DNA from: Cyclobacterium sp. 1_MG-2023
GTDB taxonomy: Bacteria > Bacteroidota > Bacteroidia > Cytophagales > Cyclobacteriaceae
NCBI RefSeq assembly: GCF_030546805.1
Contig: NZ_JAUOPC010000002.1
Location: 62,001-126,000, forward strand
Length of the DNA stretch: 64,000 nucleotides
Direction of reading: 5' to 3'
The notes under the pieces were generated by a model. That model had not been told where the DNA came from. It made no database searches and saw only the letters and a list, made by a program, of their open reading frames with translations. Made by a program: the position numbers and the translations under genes. The stretch's first letter is position 1; each line of letters opens with the position of its first letter. Positions 27,564 through 36,687 of this stretch are shown here, piece after piece.

Positions 27564-28941
27564 TCGATTAATCTTAAGGAAACAAAAAGTAATAAAAGGG
27601 CTCTATACGCAATACCTGTTTGAAAAGGAGGCGGTAAAGCCCTTTTTTCAACCTGCCTTATGGTATGTGTTGATATTTGTTTTGTTTAGTGCTTGTCAAG
27701 CAGAGAAGCTTTTTAACAGTCAAAATCCTTATCAAAATTATCTCAATACCTTGGATAAATCAGGCTTGGAGAATTATGGGATTGCTCAAAGGTGGATCAA
27801 TCAGGGAAAGCTGATACATGCATCCAATATGACTGCGCTTAACTTGCCTTATAATGAGATGACTTACTTTGATCCTTCAAAGGTGGAAGCTCTTTTTCTG
27901 CAATACGAGGTGAAAGAAGGAAATAATATAAGTATTAGCGCTGATGTATTGACAGACTCCTCAACGGTGTATTTTATCGATGTGTTTGGAAGGGATGTGA
28001 ATGAATTCACTCCCCTTCACTATTCCGAAGATCAGCAGAAAATTGAATATACCGTCAAACAAGATGGGGAACATGTGCTGAGAGTGCAGCCTGAATTGCT
28101 CGGTGGAGGAGCTGTTGTCCTAAGCATAGAAGTTTCCGGATCCCTTGCCTTTCCATTGCCTGACATGCAATCCAATCAGATTGCCAGTTTTTGGGGAGAT
28201 GCCAGAAGTGGCGGTGCCAGAAAGCATGAAGGAGTGGATGTATTTGCCAAAAGAGGCACACCTGTTCGGGCTGTGGTTAATGGAGTGGTAAGGAGAACTG
28301 GCCAAAACCGATTGGGAGGTAATGTCGTTTGGGTGAATTCAGGCAGGTACAATTATTATTATGCTCACTTGGATAGTCAGCTTGTTAGGGCAGGGCAAGC
28401 AGTGTCCAAAGGAGATACCCTAGGCACGGTAGGCAATACCGGAAATGCCATTACCACTGCTCCGCACCTGCATTTTGGCATATACCGAAGGGGAAGAGGG
28501 GCTGTTGATCCCTTTCCATTTATTCAAGCTGCCGTAAAGCCCAAAGAAATTGCAGCTTCAGACAGTGTTTCCCTGAAAGAGTATGGGGTCATTGCTGTTA
28601 ATAGTGGGAATTTACGTGCCTCACCAGATTTAAAATCAAAAGTAATAGCAAAGCATCCTAGGTTTACATATTTCGATATTTTGGCGAAAAGTGGGGATTG
28701 GTTTAGGATACAATTTCCGGATCAATCAATAGGCTTTGCCCATCAGTCCATACTTGCTATCACAAATCCTCAAACCAAGGAAATAGCGCTTGAACCAACA
28801 GATGTTTTATTTGAGTTTTTTGATCGTGGCTTACTCCCTTCCTCCAACTTTGTAGGGCAAGGAAAGGTACTTGGCACTTTCAGAGATCTGGTTCATGTAC
28901 AATTAAAATCTGGGACAAGATTATGGATGAAGGAAAGGTGA
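27541..28941 (+). CDS. M23 peptidase with C-terminal SH3-like domain (putative lipoprotein)
   Basis: 466 residues. The LytM/M23 domain (about 220-325) has HEGVDVFAKRGTPV and the metal-binding HLHFGIY; an SH3-like segment follows (VNSGNLRASPDLKSKVIAKH). It would cut peptide bonds in peptidoglycan. A lipobox-like LFSAC sits near residue 56, unusually far from the only ATG (27541), so either the signal is long or a non-ATG start inside is used. The start codon overlaps the PfpI gene. The enzyme call is firm; the start is uncertain. Confidence 0.82.
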   Translation: MSFKVHIDRLILRKQKVIKGLYTQYLFEKEAVKPFFQPALWYVLIFVLFSACQAEKLFNSQNPYQNYLNTLDKSGLENYGIAQRWINQGKLIHASNMTALNLPYNEMTYFDPSKVEALFLQYEVKEGNNISISADVLTDSSTVYFIDVFGRDVNEFTPLHYSEDQQKIEYTVKQDGEHVLRVQPELLGGGAVVLSIEVSGSLAFPLPDMQSNQIASFWGDARSGGARKHEGVDVFAKRGTPVRAVVNGVVRRTGQNRLGGNVVWVNSGRYNYYYAHLDSQLVRAGQAVSKGDTLGTVGNTGNAITTAPHLHFGIYRRGRGAVDPFPFIQAAVKPKEIAASDSVSLKEYGVIAVNSGNLRASPDLKSKVIAKHPRFTYFDILAKSGDWFRIQFPDQSIGFAHQSILAITNPQTKEIALEPTDVLFEFFDRGLLPSSNFVGQGKVLGTFRDLVHVQLKSGTRLWMKER

Positions 28942-29001
28942 AAGTAGTCAGATGTCATGAACATTCAACCGCCTATTTTCAGCTGCTAAGTTAACCTCTT
29001 T

Positions 29002-29661
29002 TTACTTTTTGTTTATTTCCACATTGGAAAACCATATGATTTTCTCTCCATTCTTCATTCGGTGATCCAAGGCAATCTTTATTCTACCAAAATCTTTTTC
29101 ATTTTCCCAAGTAAAGGCCCTCCCTTCAGCGGCATTCCCTTTTCTAAATACCCATTCTTTGATCATATTGTTATCATCGACGTAAAGGTCGTATGCATCC
29201 CCCGGAGTATAACCATTTTCATTGTTGTATAGGATGGTAAGTTTGGTGGTGGGATCCCCGTTGATGGGTGAGTTTTGGTTTTCAGTGATTTCTGTAGCGT
29301 ACCCTTCATCCCAAGCCAATTGGAATGGGTAGAGCAACCAATATTTGTCGTTGATGAATTTATGGTCAACATCTTTTAATTGTTCCGTCTTCTCTGCAAT
29401 CAGGTAAGTGACACTAGTATCGGCATCAGAATAGGAGACTTCACCTTTGACCAGGTCCCACTTCCAATCTCTGACCATGACGGTGGTGCTATCCCTTCTT
29501 ACGTTCCAGGTATAAGAGATTGATTGTACCTCATCCAACTGATCATAACCGTATGCTTTTGCTATTTTCATAGGAAGGGTGTCGGCGGTGTTGCTTACTT
29601 GGCTTTCACAACCTAACAACACAAGTAGACTGAATATTAAAGAGAGGAATGAAGGTTTCAT
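29002..29661 (-). CDS. Lipoprotein of unknown function (DUF6503-like)
   Basis: About 219 residues from the ATG at 29661, which gives the signal MKPSFLSLIFSLLVLLGC with the lipid cysteine at residue 18. The body shows strand-rich segments (WLLYPFQLAWDEG, DAYDLYVDDNNMIKEWVFRK). It is distantly similar in layout to the lipoprotein at 53354-54118. I recall Bacteroidota families such as DUF6503 with this look, but cannot verify it. It is the last gene of the minus-strand run merR-dprA. Confidence 0.6.
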   Translation of the reverse strand: MKPSFLSLIFSLLVLLGCESQVSNTADTLPMKIAKAYGYDQLDEVQSISYTWNVRRDSTTVMVRDWKWDLVKGEVSYSDADTSVTYLIAEKTEQLKDVDHKFINDKYWLLYPFQLAWDEGYATEITENQNSPINGDPTTKLTILYNNENGYTPGDAYDLYVDDNNMIKEWVFRKGNAAEGRAFTWENEKDFGRIKIALDHRMKNGEKIIWFSNVEINKK

Positions 29662-29731
29662 AATATTATTTTTTAGGTCAGTATAATTCAATGTAATCAA
29701 AAAAGGCGATTGGGCCATATGGTTTACGCAT

Positions 29732-30862
29732 TTATTGTTTGCTATGGAGCCATTGATATCTTTTTCCCGGAAAGGCCTTTACAAAGCCCAGAAATTCTAA
29801 ATTGAGTAGTTTAACCGCCAAGGTGCTTATAGGAACATTTAAATCATGACTCAGCCAATTTACTTCCACTTCCTTCTTGTCGAAAATTCTTTCCAGGATT
29901 TTGTTCTCCAAGGGGTCGAGCAAAGAAGTGTCAGGAAAAATCTTTTGGGTAGGGGATTTTCCTGATTCCATGTCCCATGACAAGGAGTTCACTATTTCTT
30001 TGGAACTCATGTAGATGCCGGCTTTCATGTTTCTTATCAGGTCGTTGCAGCCTTCACTGTATTTGGATTGGAGATTCCCCGGCACGGCAAATACCTCACG
30101 GTTATAACTGTAGGCGATTTCTGCTGTGATCAGTGCACCGCCTTTTTTGGCTGCTTCCACCACAATCAAAGCATCTGATAGACCGGCTATGATTCGATTT
30201 CGCTGAGGGAAGTTACTTGGGCTCATTTCGGTGCCTAATTTATACTCAGTAAGCAGTCCACCACAATCCATCATTTGCTCTGCTATTTTCCTGTGTGTGG
30301 AAGGATAAATGGTGTTGAGGTCGGAGCCCATCACTCCGATGGTTGGTAAGTTTCTAGCCAAAGCAGCCCGGTGGGCCTCTATATCTATGCCGTATGCCAA
30401 CCCGCTGATAATGCAAGGCTGAAACCGAGAAAGTTCCTCGGTGATTTGCTGGGTTATATTTTTACCATATTGGGTAGCTTTTCTAGTGCCTACTATACCT
30501 AATGTTTTTTTGGGATTAAGATCTAATTTTCCTTTGCTGAATAGCACAGGAGGGGCATCGGGGATAGACTTTAATCGACTGGGGTAGCTTTCTTCCTGAA
30601 AACAATGAACCCGAATTTGGTTTCGATTGGCAGCTTCTACTATTTGTTCGGCCTCTTTGAGATAATTTAGTTTTTTCTTTCTGAAGGCCAGTAATTTTGG
30701 GCCTATGCCTTGGATTCTTTCCAACTTGCCGGAAGGTAGGTTAAAAAAAGAGGCGGCAGATCCACAGTGTAAAATGATTTTTTTATAGGTTCCCGGCCCT
30801 AATTTTGGGATCAAACTTAGGGCTATTGCATAGAAATAATCATTATTCGGCGGGCTTGTCAT
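29732..30862 (-). CDS. dprA: DNA-processing protein DprA
   Basis: 376 residues: N-terminal helix-hairpin-helix-like region (GIGPKLLAFRKKKL), the Rossmann core (LGIVGTRKATQYGKN, SGLAYGIDIEAHRAAL, FPQRNRIIAGLSDALIVVEA) and a C-terminal winged-helix segment. DprA loads RecA on incoming single-stranded DNA in transformation. It pairs logically with comEC. The start overlaps the merR gene end by 20 bp, so they are co-transcribed. Confidence 0.95.
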   Translation of the reverse strand: MTSPPNNDYFYAIALSLIPKLGPGTYKKIILHCGSAASFFNLPSGKLERIQGIGPKLLAFRKKKLNYLKEAEQIVEAANRNQIRVHCFQEESYPSRLKSIPDAPPVLFSKGKLDLNPKKTLGIVGTRKATQYGKNITQQITEELSRFQPCIISGLAYGIDIEAHRAALARNLPTIGVMGSDLNTIYPSTHRKIAEQMMDCGGLLTEYKLGTEMSPSNFPQRNRIIAGLSDALIVVEAAKKGGALITAEIAYSYNREVFAVPGNLQSKYSEGCNDLIRNMKAGIYMSSKEIVNSLSWDMESGKSPTQKIFPDTSLLDPLENKILERIFDKKEVEVNWLSHDLNVPISTLAVKLLNLEFLGFVKAFPGKRYQWLHSKQ

Positions 30863-31196
30863 TCAGATTGTCTTTGATTTCTGTCAAAAAACCTCTGATT
30901 TCATGTAGTCTTTGGATCATAGCTGCTTTGTCCTGAACCTTATGCATGTCCCTTTTGATAATCTCCTGGGCACCTGTGAGCGTATAGCCTTTTTCTTTTA
31001 CCAGATGAAAAATCAACTGAATCTTTTCAATATCATCGATGGTAAATCTACGGTTTCCCTTTTTGTCTTTTTTAGGCTTGATGATGTCAAATTCACCTTC
31101 CCAATACCTAATCAAGGATGTGGCAACCTTAAACTTATCGGCAACTTCGCCAATCGAATAATACTTTTTTTCAATATCTTTTTCTTTGTAAGGCAA
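30843..31196 (-). CDS. MerR-family transcriptional regulator
   Basis: 117 residues. The MerR winged helix is at the N-terminus (YYSIGEVADKFKVATSLIRY, then WEGEFDIIKPKKDKKGNRRF), followed by a coiled-coil dimerisation helix. There is no cysteine cluster for metal sensing, so the inducer is unknown. Its end overlaps dprA, suggesting it could control the competence gene, though this is only position. Confidence 0.9.
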   Translation of the reverse strand: MPYKEKDIEKKYYSIGEVADKFKVATSLIRYWEGEFDIIKPKKDKKGNRRFTIDDIEKIQLIFHLVKEKGYTLTGAQEIIKRDMHKVQDKAAMIQRLHEIRGFLTEIKDNLNDKPAE

Positions 31197-31216
31197 TTTT
31201 CTGGTGTTTTTTTAAT

Positions 31217-31252
31217 CAAAAATATAAAAATTATCCATTATATAGAAAGCAA
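31217..31252 (-). promoter_or_regulatory. Candidate promoter of merR-dprA operon
   Basis: On the minus strand TATTTTTG (31217-31224) fits the -7 consensus and ends 21 nt before the merR ATG. A TTG (31250-31252) lies 25 bp further upstream, slightly long for a -33 element. Confidence 0.35.
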
Positions 31253-31305
31253 TCGTAGCTATTAATTTTTTAAGCTTCCGCAAAGTTGAATAGTAGCAAA
31301 AAAAA

Positions 31306-31350
31306 GGCCCTTTCTTCAATTTCTAAAGAAAGGGCCCTTAAATTTTTTTG
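31306..31350 (-). terminator. Bidirectional-looking terminator after M23 gene
   Basis: GGCCCTTTCTT (31306-31316) pairs with AAGAAAGGGCC (31326-31336). Poly-A precedes it and poly-T follows, so it can work both ways. It lies just after the stop of the minus-strand M23 gene. Confidence 0.88.
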
Positions 31351-31360
31351 AATGTTTGCT

Positions 31361-32338
31361 TTAAGAAAGGGATTGGTTTTCTCTGGAAGCCAATTCAAGG
31401 ATTTTATCAAACTCCGTTGGTTCAAGGTCTTTAAAGAAATAATTGACCGGATTAACAAATTTGTCGTCCTTGATTACCTCATAATGAACATGAGGAGCTG
31501 TAGATGAACCGGTATTTCCCACCGTACCTATTTTGTCTCCTCGTTTGATTTTGTCTCCAACTTTTACATTGAAGTCATTCATATGGGCATATCTGGTTTT
31601 GAAACCAAATCCATGGTCTATCATGATAGATTTTCCATAACCTCCAAACTCCGTCCTGACACTTTGTACCACACCATCACCTGTAGAATAGATAGGCGTA
31701 CCTTTAGGGGCTGAGAAGTCGATACCTGTGTGCATTTTTTTCACCTTAAGAATAGGGTGTAGGCGTATTCCATAACCTGAAGCTAGCCTGTTTAACTCCT
31801 CATTGTGTATGGGTTGAATCGCAGGGATTGACGCCCAATACTCTTCTTTATTTAGCGCGGTTTCAGACAGTTCATTGTAAGATTCCCATTGAATATACAA
31901 CTGTTTTTTAAGCGTTTCCACTTTATTGGCAACAGAGATGATCATCTTACCTTGATTAAGGCCTTTTTCTTTGATGTCTCTAAACCTATCAGATCCACCA
32001 TATCCTGCATTTCTAACTGAGTTGGGAATTGGTTCAGATTCAAAAATAACCCTGTACAGGTTGTCATCTCGTTCTTGGAGGTCAGCCATCATGGTATTCA
32101 ATTGCGCCACCTCTTGTTCCAGTAGTTCGTAATAAAGGTTGAGCTCTTTGTTTTCCCTTTTTAGGATTAATTCTTTGGGGCTGTCAAAGTAATAATGGAA
32201 CACGAGAAGTATGCCGACAGCTAATATTGAGGACAAGGATAAGAATCCCAATACATTTAAAGTGACATCCCATTTGCTCTTAACATACCTTTCGTATTTA
32301 CAAGTTTTGGGATCGTAATAATATTTTATTCTACTCAT
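31361..32338 (-). CDS. M23 metallopeptidase with N-terminal membrane anchor
   Basis: 325 residues: a short cytoplasmic part, a membrane helix (about 28-50), a coiled coil (about 55-95) and a C-terminal LytM domain with the metal ligands H203 and D207 (HTGIDF), the H252 region (YAHMNDF) and PHVHYEV (H283/H285). All catalytic positions seem present, so an active DD-endopeptidase is likely, acting on peptidoglycan from the inner membrane. The layout resembles cell-shape and division M23 proteins. It is monocistronic. Confidence 0.9.
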   Translation of the reverse strand: MSRIKYYYDPKTCKYERYVKSKWDVTLNVLGFLSLSSILAVGILLVFHYYFDSPKELILKRENKELNLYYELLEQEVAQLNTMMADLQERDDNLYRVIFESEPIPNSVRNAGYGGSDRFRDIKEKGLNQGKMIISVANKVETLKKQLYIQWESYNELSETALNKEEYWASIPAIQPIHNEELNRLASGYGIRLHPILKVKKMHTGIDFSAPKGTPIYSTGDGVVQSVRTEFGGYGKSIMIDHGFGFKTRYAHMNDFNVKVGDKIKRGDKIGTVGNTGSSTAPHVHYEVIKDDKFVNPVNYFFKDLEPTEFDKILELASRENQSLS

Positions 32339-32363
32339 TTAACAAATAGTACGTTAAAACTTC

Positions 32364-32371
32364 TAATTTTG
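32364..32371 (+). promoter_or_regulatory. Candidate -7 element upstream of alaS
   Basis: TAATTTTG matches TAnnTTTG on the plus strand, 123 nt before the alaS ATG. It implies a long leader; a nearer promoter cannot be excluded. Confidence 0.25.
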
Positions 32372-32436
32372 TAATCCGAAAAAACCCAGTAGATTAAGCT
32401 ACTTTGTAGGGAAGTAGATAGTTGGGAGTTTGGTTA

Positions 32437-32468
32437 CAAAGATAATTCAAAAACTTTAAATATTCCAA
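32437..32468 (-). promoter_or_regulatory. Candidate promoter of the M23 gene
   Basis: On the minus strand TATCTTTG (32437-32444) matches TAnnTTTG, with a TTG (32466-32468) 21 bp upstream as -33 element. The predicted leader is about 90 nt. Confidence 0.5.
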
Positions 32469-32493
32469 GTAATTCATTCTAAGGTAAATAAAC

Positions 32494-35130
32494 ATGAATT
32501 CCAAACAAATAAGAAGCCATTTCATTGATTTTTTTCAATCTAAAGCGCATCAGTTTGTTCCATCTGCACCAATAGTTGTGAAAAACGATCCCACATTGAT
32601 GTTTACCAATGCTGGAATGAATCAATTTAAGGATTATTTTTTAGGCAATGAAAATCCTGAACATATTCGCGTTACTAACAGTCAAAAGTGCCTCAGAGTT
32701 TCAGGAAAGCACAATGATTTAGAAGAAGTAGGAGTTGATACCTACCATCATACCATGTTTGAAATGATGGGCAACTGGTCATTTGGGGATTATTTCAAGA
32801 AAGATGCAATCAGTTGGGCTTGGGAATTGTTGACTGAAGTCTACCAATTGCCGAAAGATAGGCTGTATATCACCGTTTTTGGTGGAGACAAGGCCGATCA
32901 ATTGGAGCAAGACGATGAGGCTTTTGACTATTGGGCCCAATTGGTAGATAAAGACAGGATTCTTTTTTGTTCTAAAAAAGATAACTTCTGGGAAATGGGA
33001 GAAACAGGCCCTTGTGGCCCTTGCTCAGAAATCCATTTTGACATGAGGTCATTGGAAGAAATACAAAAAATACCCGGAAGAGCACTGGTAAATGAAGATC
33101 ACCCTCAAGTCATAGAAATCTGGAATTTGGTCTTCATGCAATTCAACCGCTTTGCTGATGGTCACCTTAAAGAATTGCCGGCAAAACATGTGGATACCGG
33201 TTTGGGACTTGAAAGGCTGGTGAGAGTAATTCAACATAAATCATCGAATTACGATACTGACTTATTTGCTCCATTTATAGCTAAAATGGAAGCCATATCC
33301 GGCTTTACTTATGGTGAATCCGAGAAAATAGACATAGCCTTTCGGGTTATTGTAGATCATATCAGAGCCATTTCTTTTACCATTGCAGATGGACAGTTAC
33401 CATCCAATAACAAAGCCGGCTATGTTATCCGAAGGATTTTAAGGCGAGCCGTTCGGTATGGATATACCTTTTTGGACCTGAAAAAGCCTTTCTTGTTTAA
33501 TTTGGTGCCTGTATTGGCAGAGAAATTCGGGGAATTCTACCCTGAAATCAATTCACAACAAGACTTTATCACCAAAGTTATTCAGGAAGAGGAGCTGGCA
33601 TTTTTGAGGACTTTAGACAAAGGCTTAAAAAATCTCGAATCCATCCAAAAAGGATTGGCAGATAAAAATGAAACCACCATCCCGGGAGAGGTAGCTTTTG
33701 AATTGTACGATACTTATGGGTTTCCATTGGATTTAACATCTCTGATAGCTCGTGAGAATGGCCTTAGTGTAGATGAAGAAGGTTTTTCAGCAGCAATGAA
33801 AGCCCAAAAAGACAGGTCCAGATCTGCTTCAAAGCTAGAAACCGGAGACTGGATTATGGTAAACGACGAGGAAAGTTCTGTATTTGTAGGATACGACACC
33901 TTAGAAGCTACCGCTCAAATCATCAAATACAGAAAAATTAAGGATAAAAAGAAAGATCGCTTTCAGTTGGTCTTGACTGAAACCCCTTTTTATGCTGAAA
34001 GTGGTGGACAAGTGGGAGATACAGGAACACTTTCCAATGATGAAGAACGCATTACTGTTTTGGATACCACAAAAGAGAATGACCTTATTGTTCATTGGGT
34101 TAGTGCTTTGCCCAAGAACCCGGAAGCAGATTTTAAGGGGGAAGTAAATGCAGATAAAAGGCGTTTGATTAAAAGTAATCATACAGCCACGCATTTGTTA
34201 CAGTCGGCCCTGAAGCAGGTGCTTGGTGACCATGTGCAACAAAAAGGGTCTTTGGTCAATGATAAGATTTTAAGGTTTGATTTTTCCCATTTTGCTAAGT
34301 TAAGCCCGGAGGAATTGCTTCAGGTAGAAGACATCGTCAATGGGAAGATTAGAGAAAATATTGCCCTGGATGAGAAAAGAAACGTCCCAATAGATGAGGC
34401 GAAAGCCATGGGAGCAACGGCACTATTTGGAGAGAAATATGGGGAACAAGTTCGCGTAATTACTTTCAATCCTTCTTATTCTGTGGAATTGTGTGGAGGT
34501 ACGCACGTGGAGGCAACAGGGGAAATAGGATTGTTTAAAATTATTTCTGAAAGTTCTATTTCTGCAGGGGTAAGGAGAATTGAGGCAGTTACCGCCAAGG
34601 GAGCAGAAGATTATGTGAATAAACAATTTGCTCTATTGGAAGAAATTCAGGAAGCACTTAAAAACCCTAGGGATCTTGTGGCTGCGATAGAGGGAATGAT
34701 GACAGAAAGGGCAGCATTAAGAAAAGAAATTGAGCTTTTGAACCAAAAAGCTACCGAAAAAATTAAAGAAACGTTAAAAAGTGAGGTAAAATCCTTCAAC
34801 GGTTATAACTTAATATTAGGATTGATTAAATTGCCTAATGCTGAGGCCTTGAAGAAGCTTTCTTTTGAATTGAAAAATGAAATAGAGAACTTGGTAGCTG
34901 TTTTAGCTGCTGATATAAATGGTAAGCCACAGTTGGCTATTGTGGTAAATGATTTGCTTGTAAAAGACAAAGGGCTTCATGCCGGCAATATGGTAAGAGA
35001 GCTAGCAAGAGAAATCAAGGGAGGGGGAGGAGGCCAACCCTTTTTCGCTACAGCCGGAGGGAAGGATTCTTCAGGCTTACCGATTGCCTTGGAAAAAGCT
35101 GAAACTTTGCTTCAGCAGGCATTGAAATAA
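32494..35130 (+). CDS. alaS: Alanine-tRNA ligase
   Basis: 878 residues of the usual AlaRS layout: class II catalytic domain from the N-terminus (MFTNAGMNQFKDYFLG), tRNA-recognition helices, the editing domain with SNHTATHLLQ and CGGTHVEATGEIG zinc ligands, and a C-terminal DHHA1 domain ending with GGGGGQPFFATAGGKD. It charges tRNA-Ala and removes mischarged Ser/Gly. Intact and full-length. Confidence 0.98.
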   Translation: MNSKQIRSHFIDFFQSKAHQFVPSAPIVVKNDPTLMFTNAGMNQFKDYFLGNENPEHIRVTNSQKCLRVSGKHNDLEEVGVDTYHHTMFEMMGNWSFGDYFKKDAISWAWELLTEVYQLPKDRLYITVFGGDKADQLEQDDEAFDYWAQLVDKDRILFCSKKDNFWEMGETGPCGPCSEIHFDMRSLEEIQKIPGRALVNEDHPQVIEIWNLVFMQFNRFADGHLKELPAKHVDTGLGLERLVRVIQHKSSNYDTDLFAPFIAKMEAISGFTYGESEKIDIAFRVIVDHIRAISFTIADGQLPSNNKAGYVIRRILRRAVRYGYTFLDLKKPFLFNLVPVLAEKFGEFYPEINSQQDFITKVIQEEELAFLRTLDKGLKNLESIQKGLADKNETTIPGEVAFELYDTYGFPLDLTSLIARENGLSVDEEGFSAAMKAQKDRSRSASKLETGDWIMVNDEESSVFVGYDTLEATAQIIKYRKIKDKKKDRFQLVLTETPFYAESGGQVGDTGTLSNDEERITVLDTTKENDLIVHWVSALPKNPEADFKGEVNADKRRLIKSNHTATHLLQSALKQVLGDHVQQKGSLVNDKILRFDFSHFAKLSPEELLQVEDIVNGKIRENIALDEKRNVPIDEAKAMGATALFGEKYGEQVRVITFNPSYSVELCGGTHVEATGEIGLFKIISESSISAGVRRIEAVTAKGAEDYVNKQFALLEEIQEALKNPRDLVAAIEGMMTERAALRKEIELLNQKATEKIKETLKSEVKSFNGYNLILGLIKLPNAEALKKLSFELKNEIENLVAVLAADINGKPQLAIVVNDLLVKDKGLHAGNMVRELAREIKGGGGGQPFFATAGGKDSSGLPIALEKAETLLQQALK

Positions 35131-35198
35131 TTTAGCTGAATTCAAATTGTCTTCGCTCTGGGTTGACATTTTGGAACAAAAACTGTAACAATTTAAAA

Positions 35199-36683
35199 AT
35201 GATTGAAGATAAGTCCACTACATTAACGGCAGATAATATTAAGGAGAAGTATGAATTGGTGATTGGCTTAGAGGTCCATGCACAATTACTTACTGCAAGC
35301 AAGATGTATACTTCTGATGCCAATAGCTATGGTAATATGCCCAACACCAATATATCGGTGATTACTTTAGGGCATCCGGGAACTTTACCCAAAGTGAATA
35401 GAAAAGCGGTTGAGTATGCAGTGAAGATGGGGTTGGCATGTAATTCTTCTATTACCAGAAGAAATGTGTTTGCCCGGAAAAATTATTTTTATCCGGATTT
35501 ACCTAAAGGCTATCAACTGACTCAGGATAAAAACCCAATCTGCGTTGGTGGCTTTGTGCCTATTACTCTTAGTAGTGGAGAGAAAAAAGAAGTAGCTCTC
35601 ACTCGAATCCACATGGAAGAGGATGCAGGAAAGTCCATGCACTTGGCGGGTGAAGTGGATACATTGGTAGACTTTAACAGGGCAGGTGTTCCGCTAATTG
35701 AGATTGTAACGGAGCCTGATATGCGTTCTTCTGAAGAAGCATATAATCTTCTTGCAGAAATTAAGAAGTTGGTCGTTTACTTGGATGTGTGTGACGGTAA
35801 TATGGAAGAGGGCTCTTTAAGATGTGATGCAAACGTGTCTGTAAGGCTTAAAGGTGAACAAGAACTGGGCAAGAAGGTGGAAGTGAAAAACATGAACTCA
35901 TTTAGGAACGTGGCCCGTGCCATTGAACATGAGTTTAATCGTCAGATAGGTTTGCTTGAAAGAGGTGAGGAAATTATTTCTGAAACCAGAACATTTGATG
36001 CTACCACGGGTTTGACAGCAAGCATGCGAACCAAGGAAGATCTTAATGATTACAGGTACTTTCCTGAGCCGGATTTGAGCCCTGTAGTTATTTCTGAAGA
36101 GTGGCTTTCCTCCATTAAGGCGGAATTACCTGTACTTCCTCGAGAATTGTTCAATAAATTTGTAAATACTTATGGGCTTCCAGAATATGATGCAGGAGTT
36201 TTAACAGACCAAAAAGATATTGCTTTATGGTTTGAGTCGTTATGTAAACATACGAACAATTATAAATCAGCCTCAAACTGGATGATGGGGCCTATCAAGT
36301 CTTATTTGAATGAATTAACGTTAAAAATTGAAGATTTCCCTTTAGAGGTAACACAAATTGCCGCTCTAATAGCATTAATCGATGAAGGAAAAGTAAGTTT
36401 TACTGTAGGATCTCAAAAGATTTATCCGCAATTAATAGCCAATCCAGAGAAAACACCTTTGGAAATTGCTCAAGAATTAAATTTAATTCAAGACAGCAAC
36501 GAAGACTCCATTAAACCGTTGATAGAAGAAGTCCTGTTACAGAATGCAGCCAAAGTCAAAGAGTACAAGTCCGGTAAGAAAGGGCTTATGGGTATGTTTA
36601 TGGGGCAGGTTATGAAAAAATCTAAAGGCAAGGCTGACCCTAAGGTTGCCAGCAAAATTTTAACAGAATTATTGGATAATTAA
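35199..36683 (+). CDS. gatB: Aspartyl/glutamyl-tRNA amidotransferase subunit B
   Basis: About 494 residues from the ATG at 35199; a TTG at 35163 would extend it unnecessarily. Signature segments are YELVIGLEVHAQL, ARKNYFYPDLPKGYQ and HMEEDAGK, with a C-terminal GatB/YqeY tail (NAAKVKEYKSGKKGLMGMFM). With GatA and GatC it amidates Glu-tRNA-Gln or Asp-tRNA-Asn. The partner genes are not in the window. Confidence 0.97.
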   Translation: MIEDKSTTLTADNIKEKYELVIGLEVHAQLLTASKMYTSDANSYGNMPNTNISVITLGHPGTLPKVNRKAVEYAVKMGLACNSSITRRNVFARKNYFYPDLPKGYQLTQDKNPICVGGFVPITLSSGEKKEVALTRIHMEEDAGKSMHLAGEVDTLVDFNRAGVPLIEIVTEPDMRSSEEAYNLLAEIKKLVVYLDVCDGNMEEGSLRCDANVSVRLKGEQELGKKVEVKNMNSFRNVARAIEHEFNRQIGLLERGEEIISETRTFDATTGLTASMRTKEDLNDYRYFPEPDLSPVVISEEWLSSIKAELPVLPRELFNKFVNTYGLPEYDAGVLTDQKDIALWFESLCKHTNNYKSASNWMMGPIKSYLNELTLKIEDFPLEVTQIAALIALIDEGKVSFTVGSQKIYPQLIANPEKTPLEIAQELNLIQDSNEDSIKPLIEEVLLQNAAKVKEYKSGKKGLMGMFMGQVMKKSKGKADPKVASKILTELLDN

Positions 36684-36687
36684 TTAT

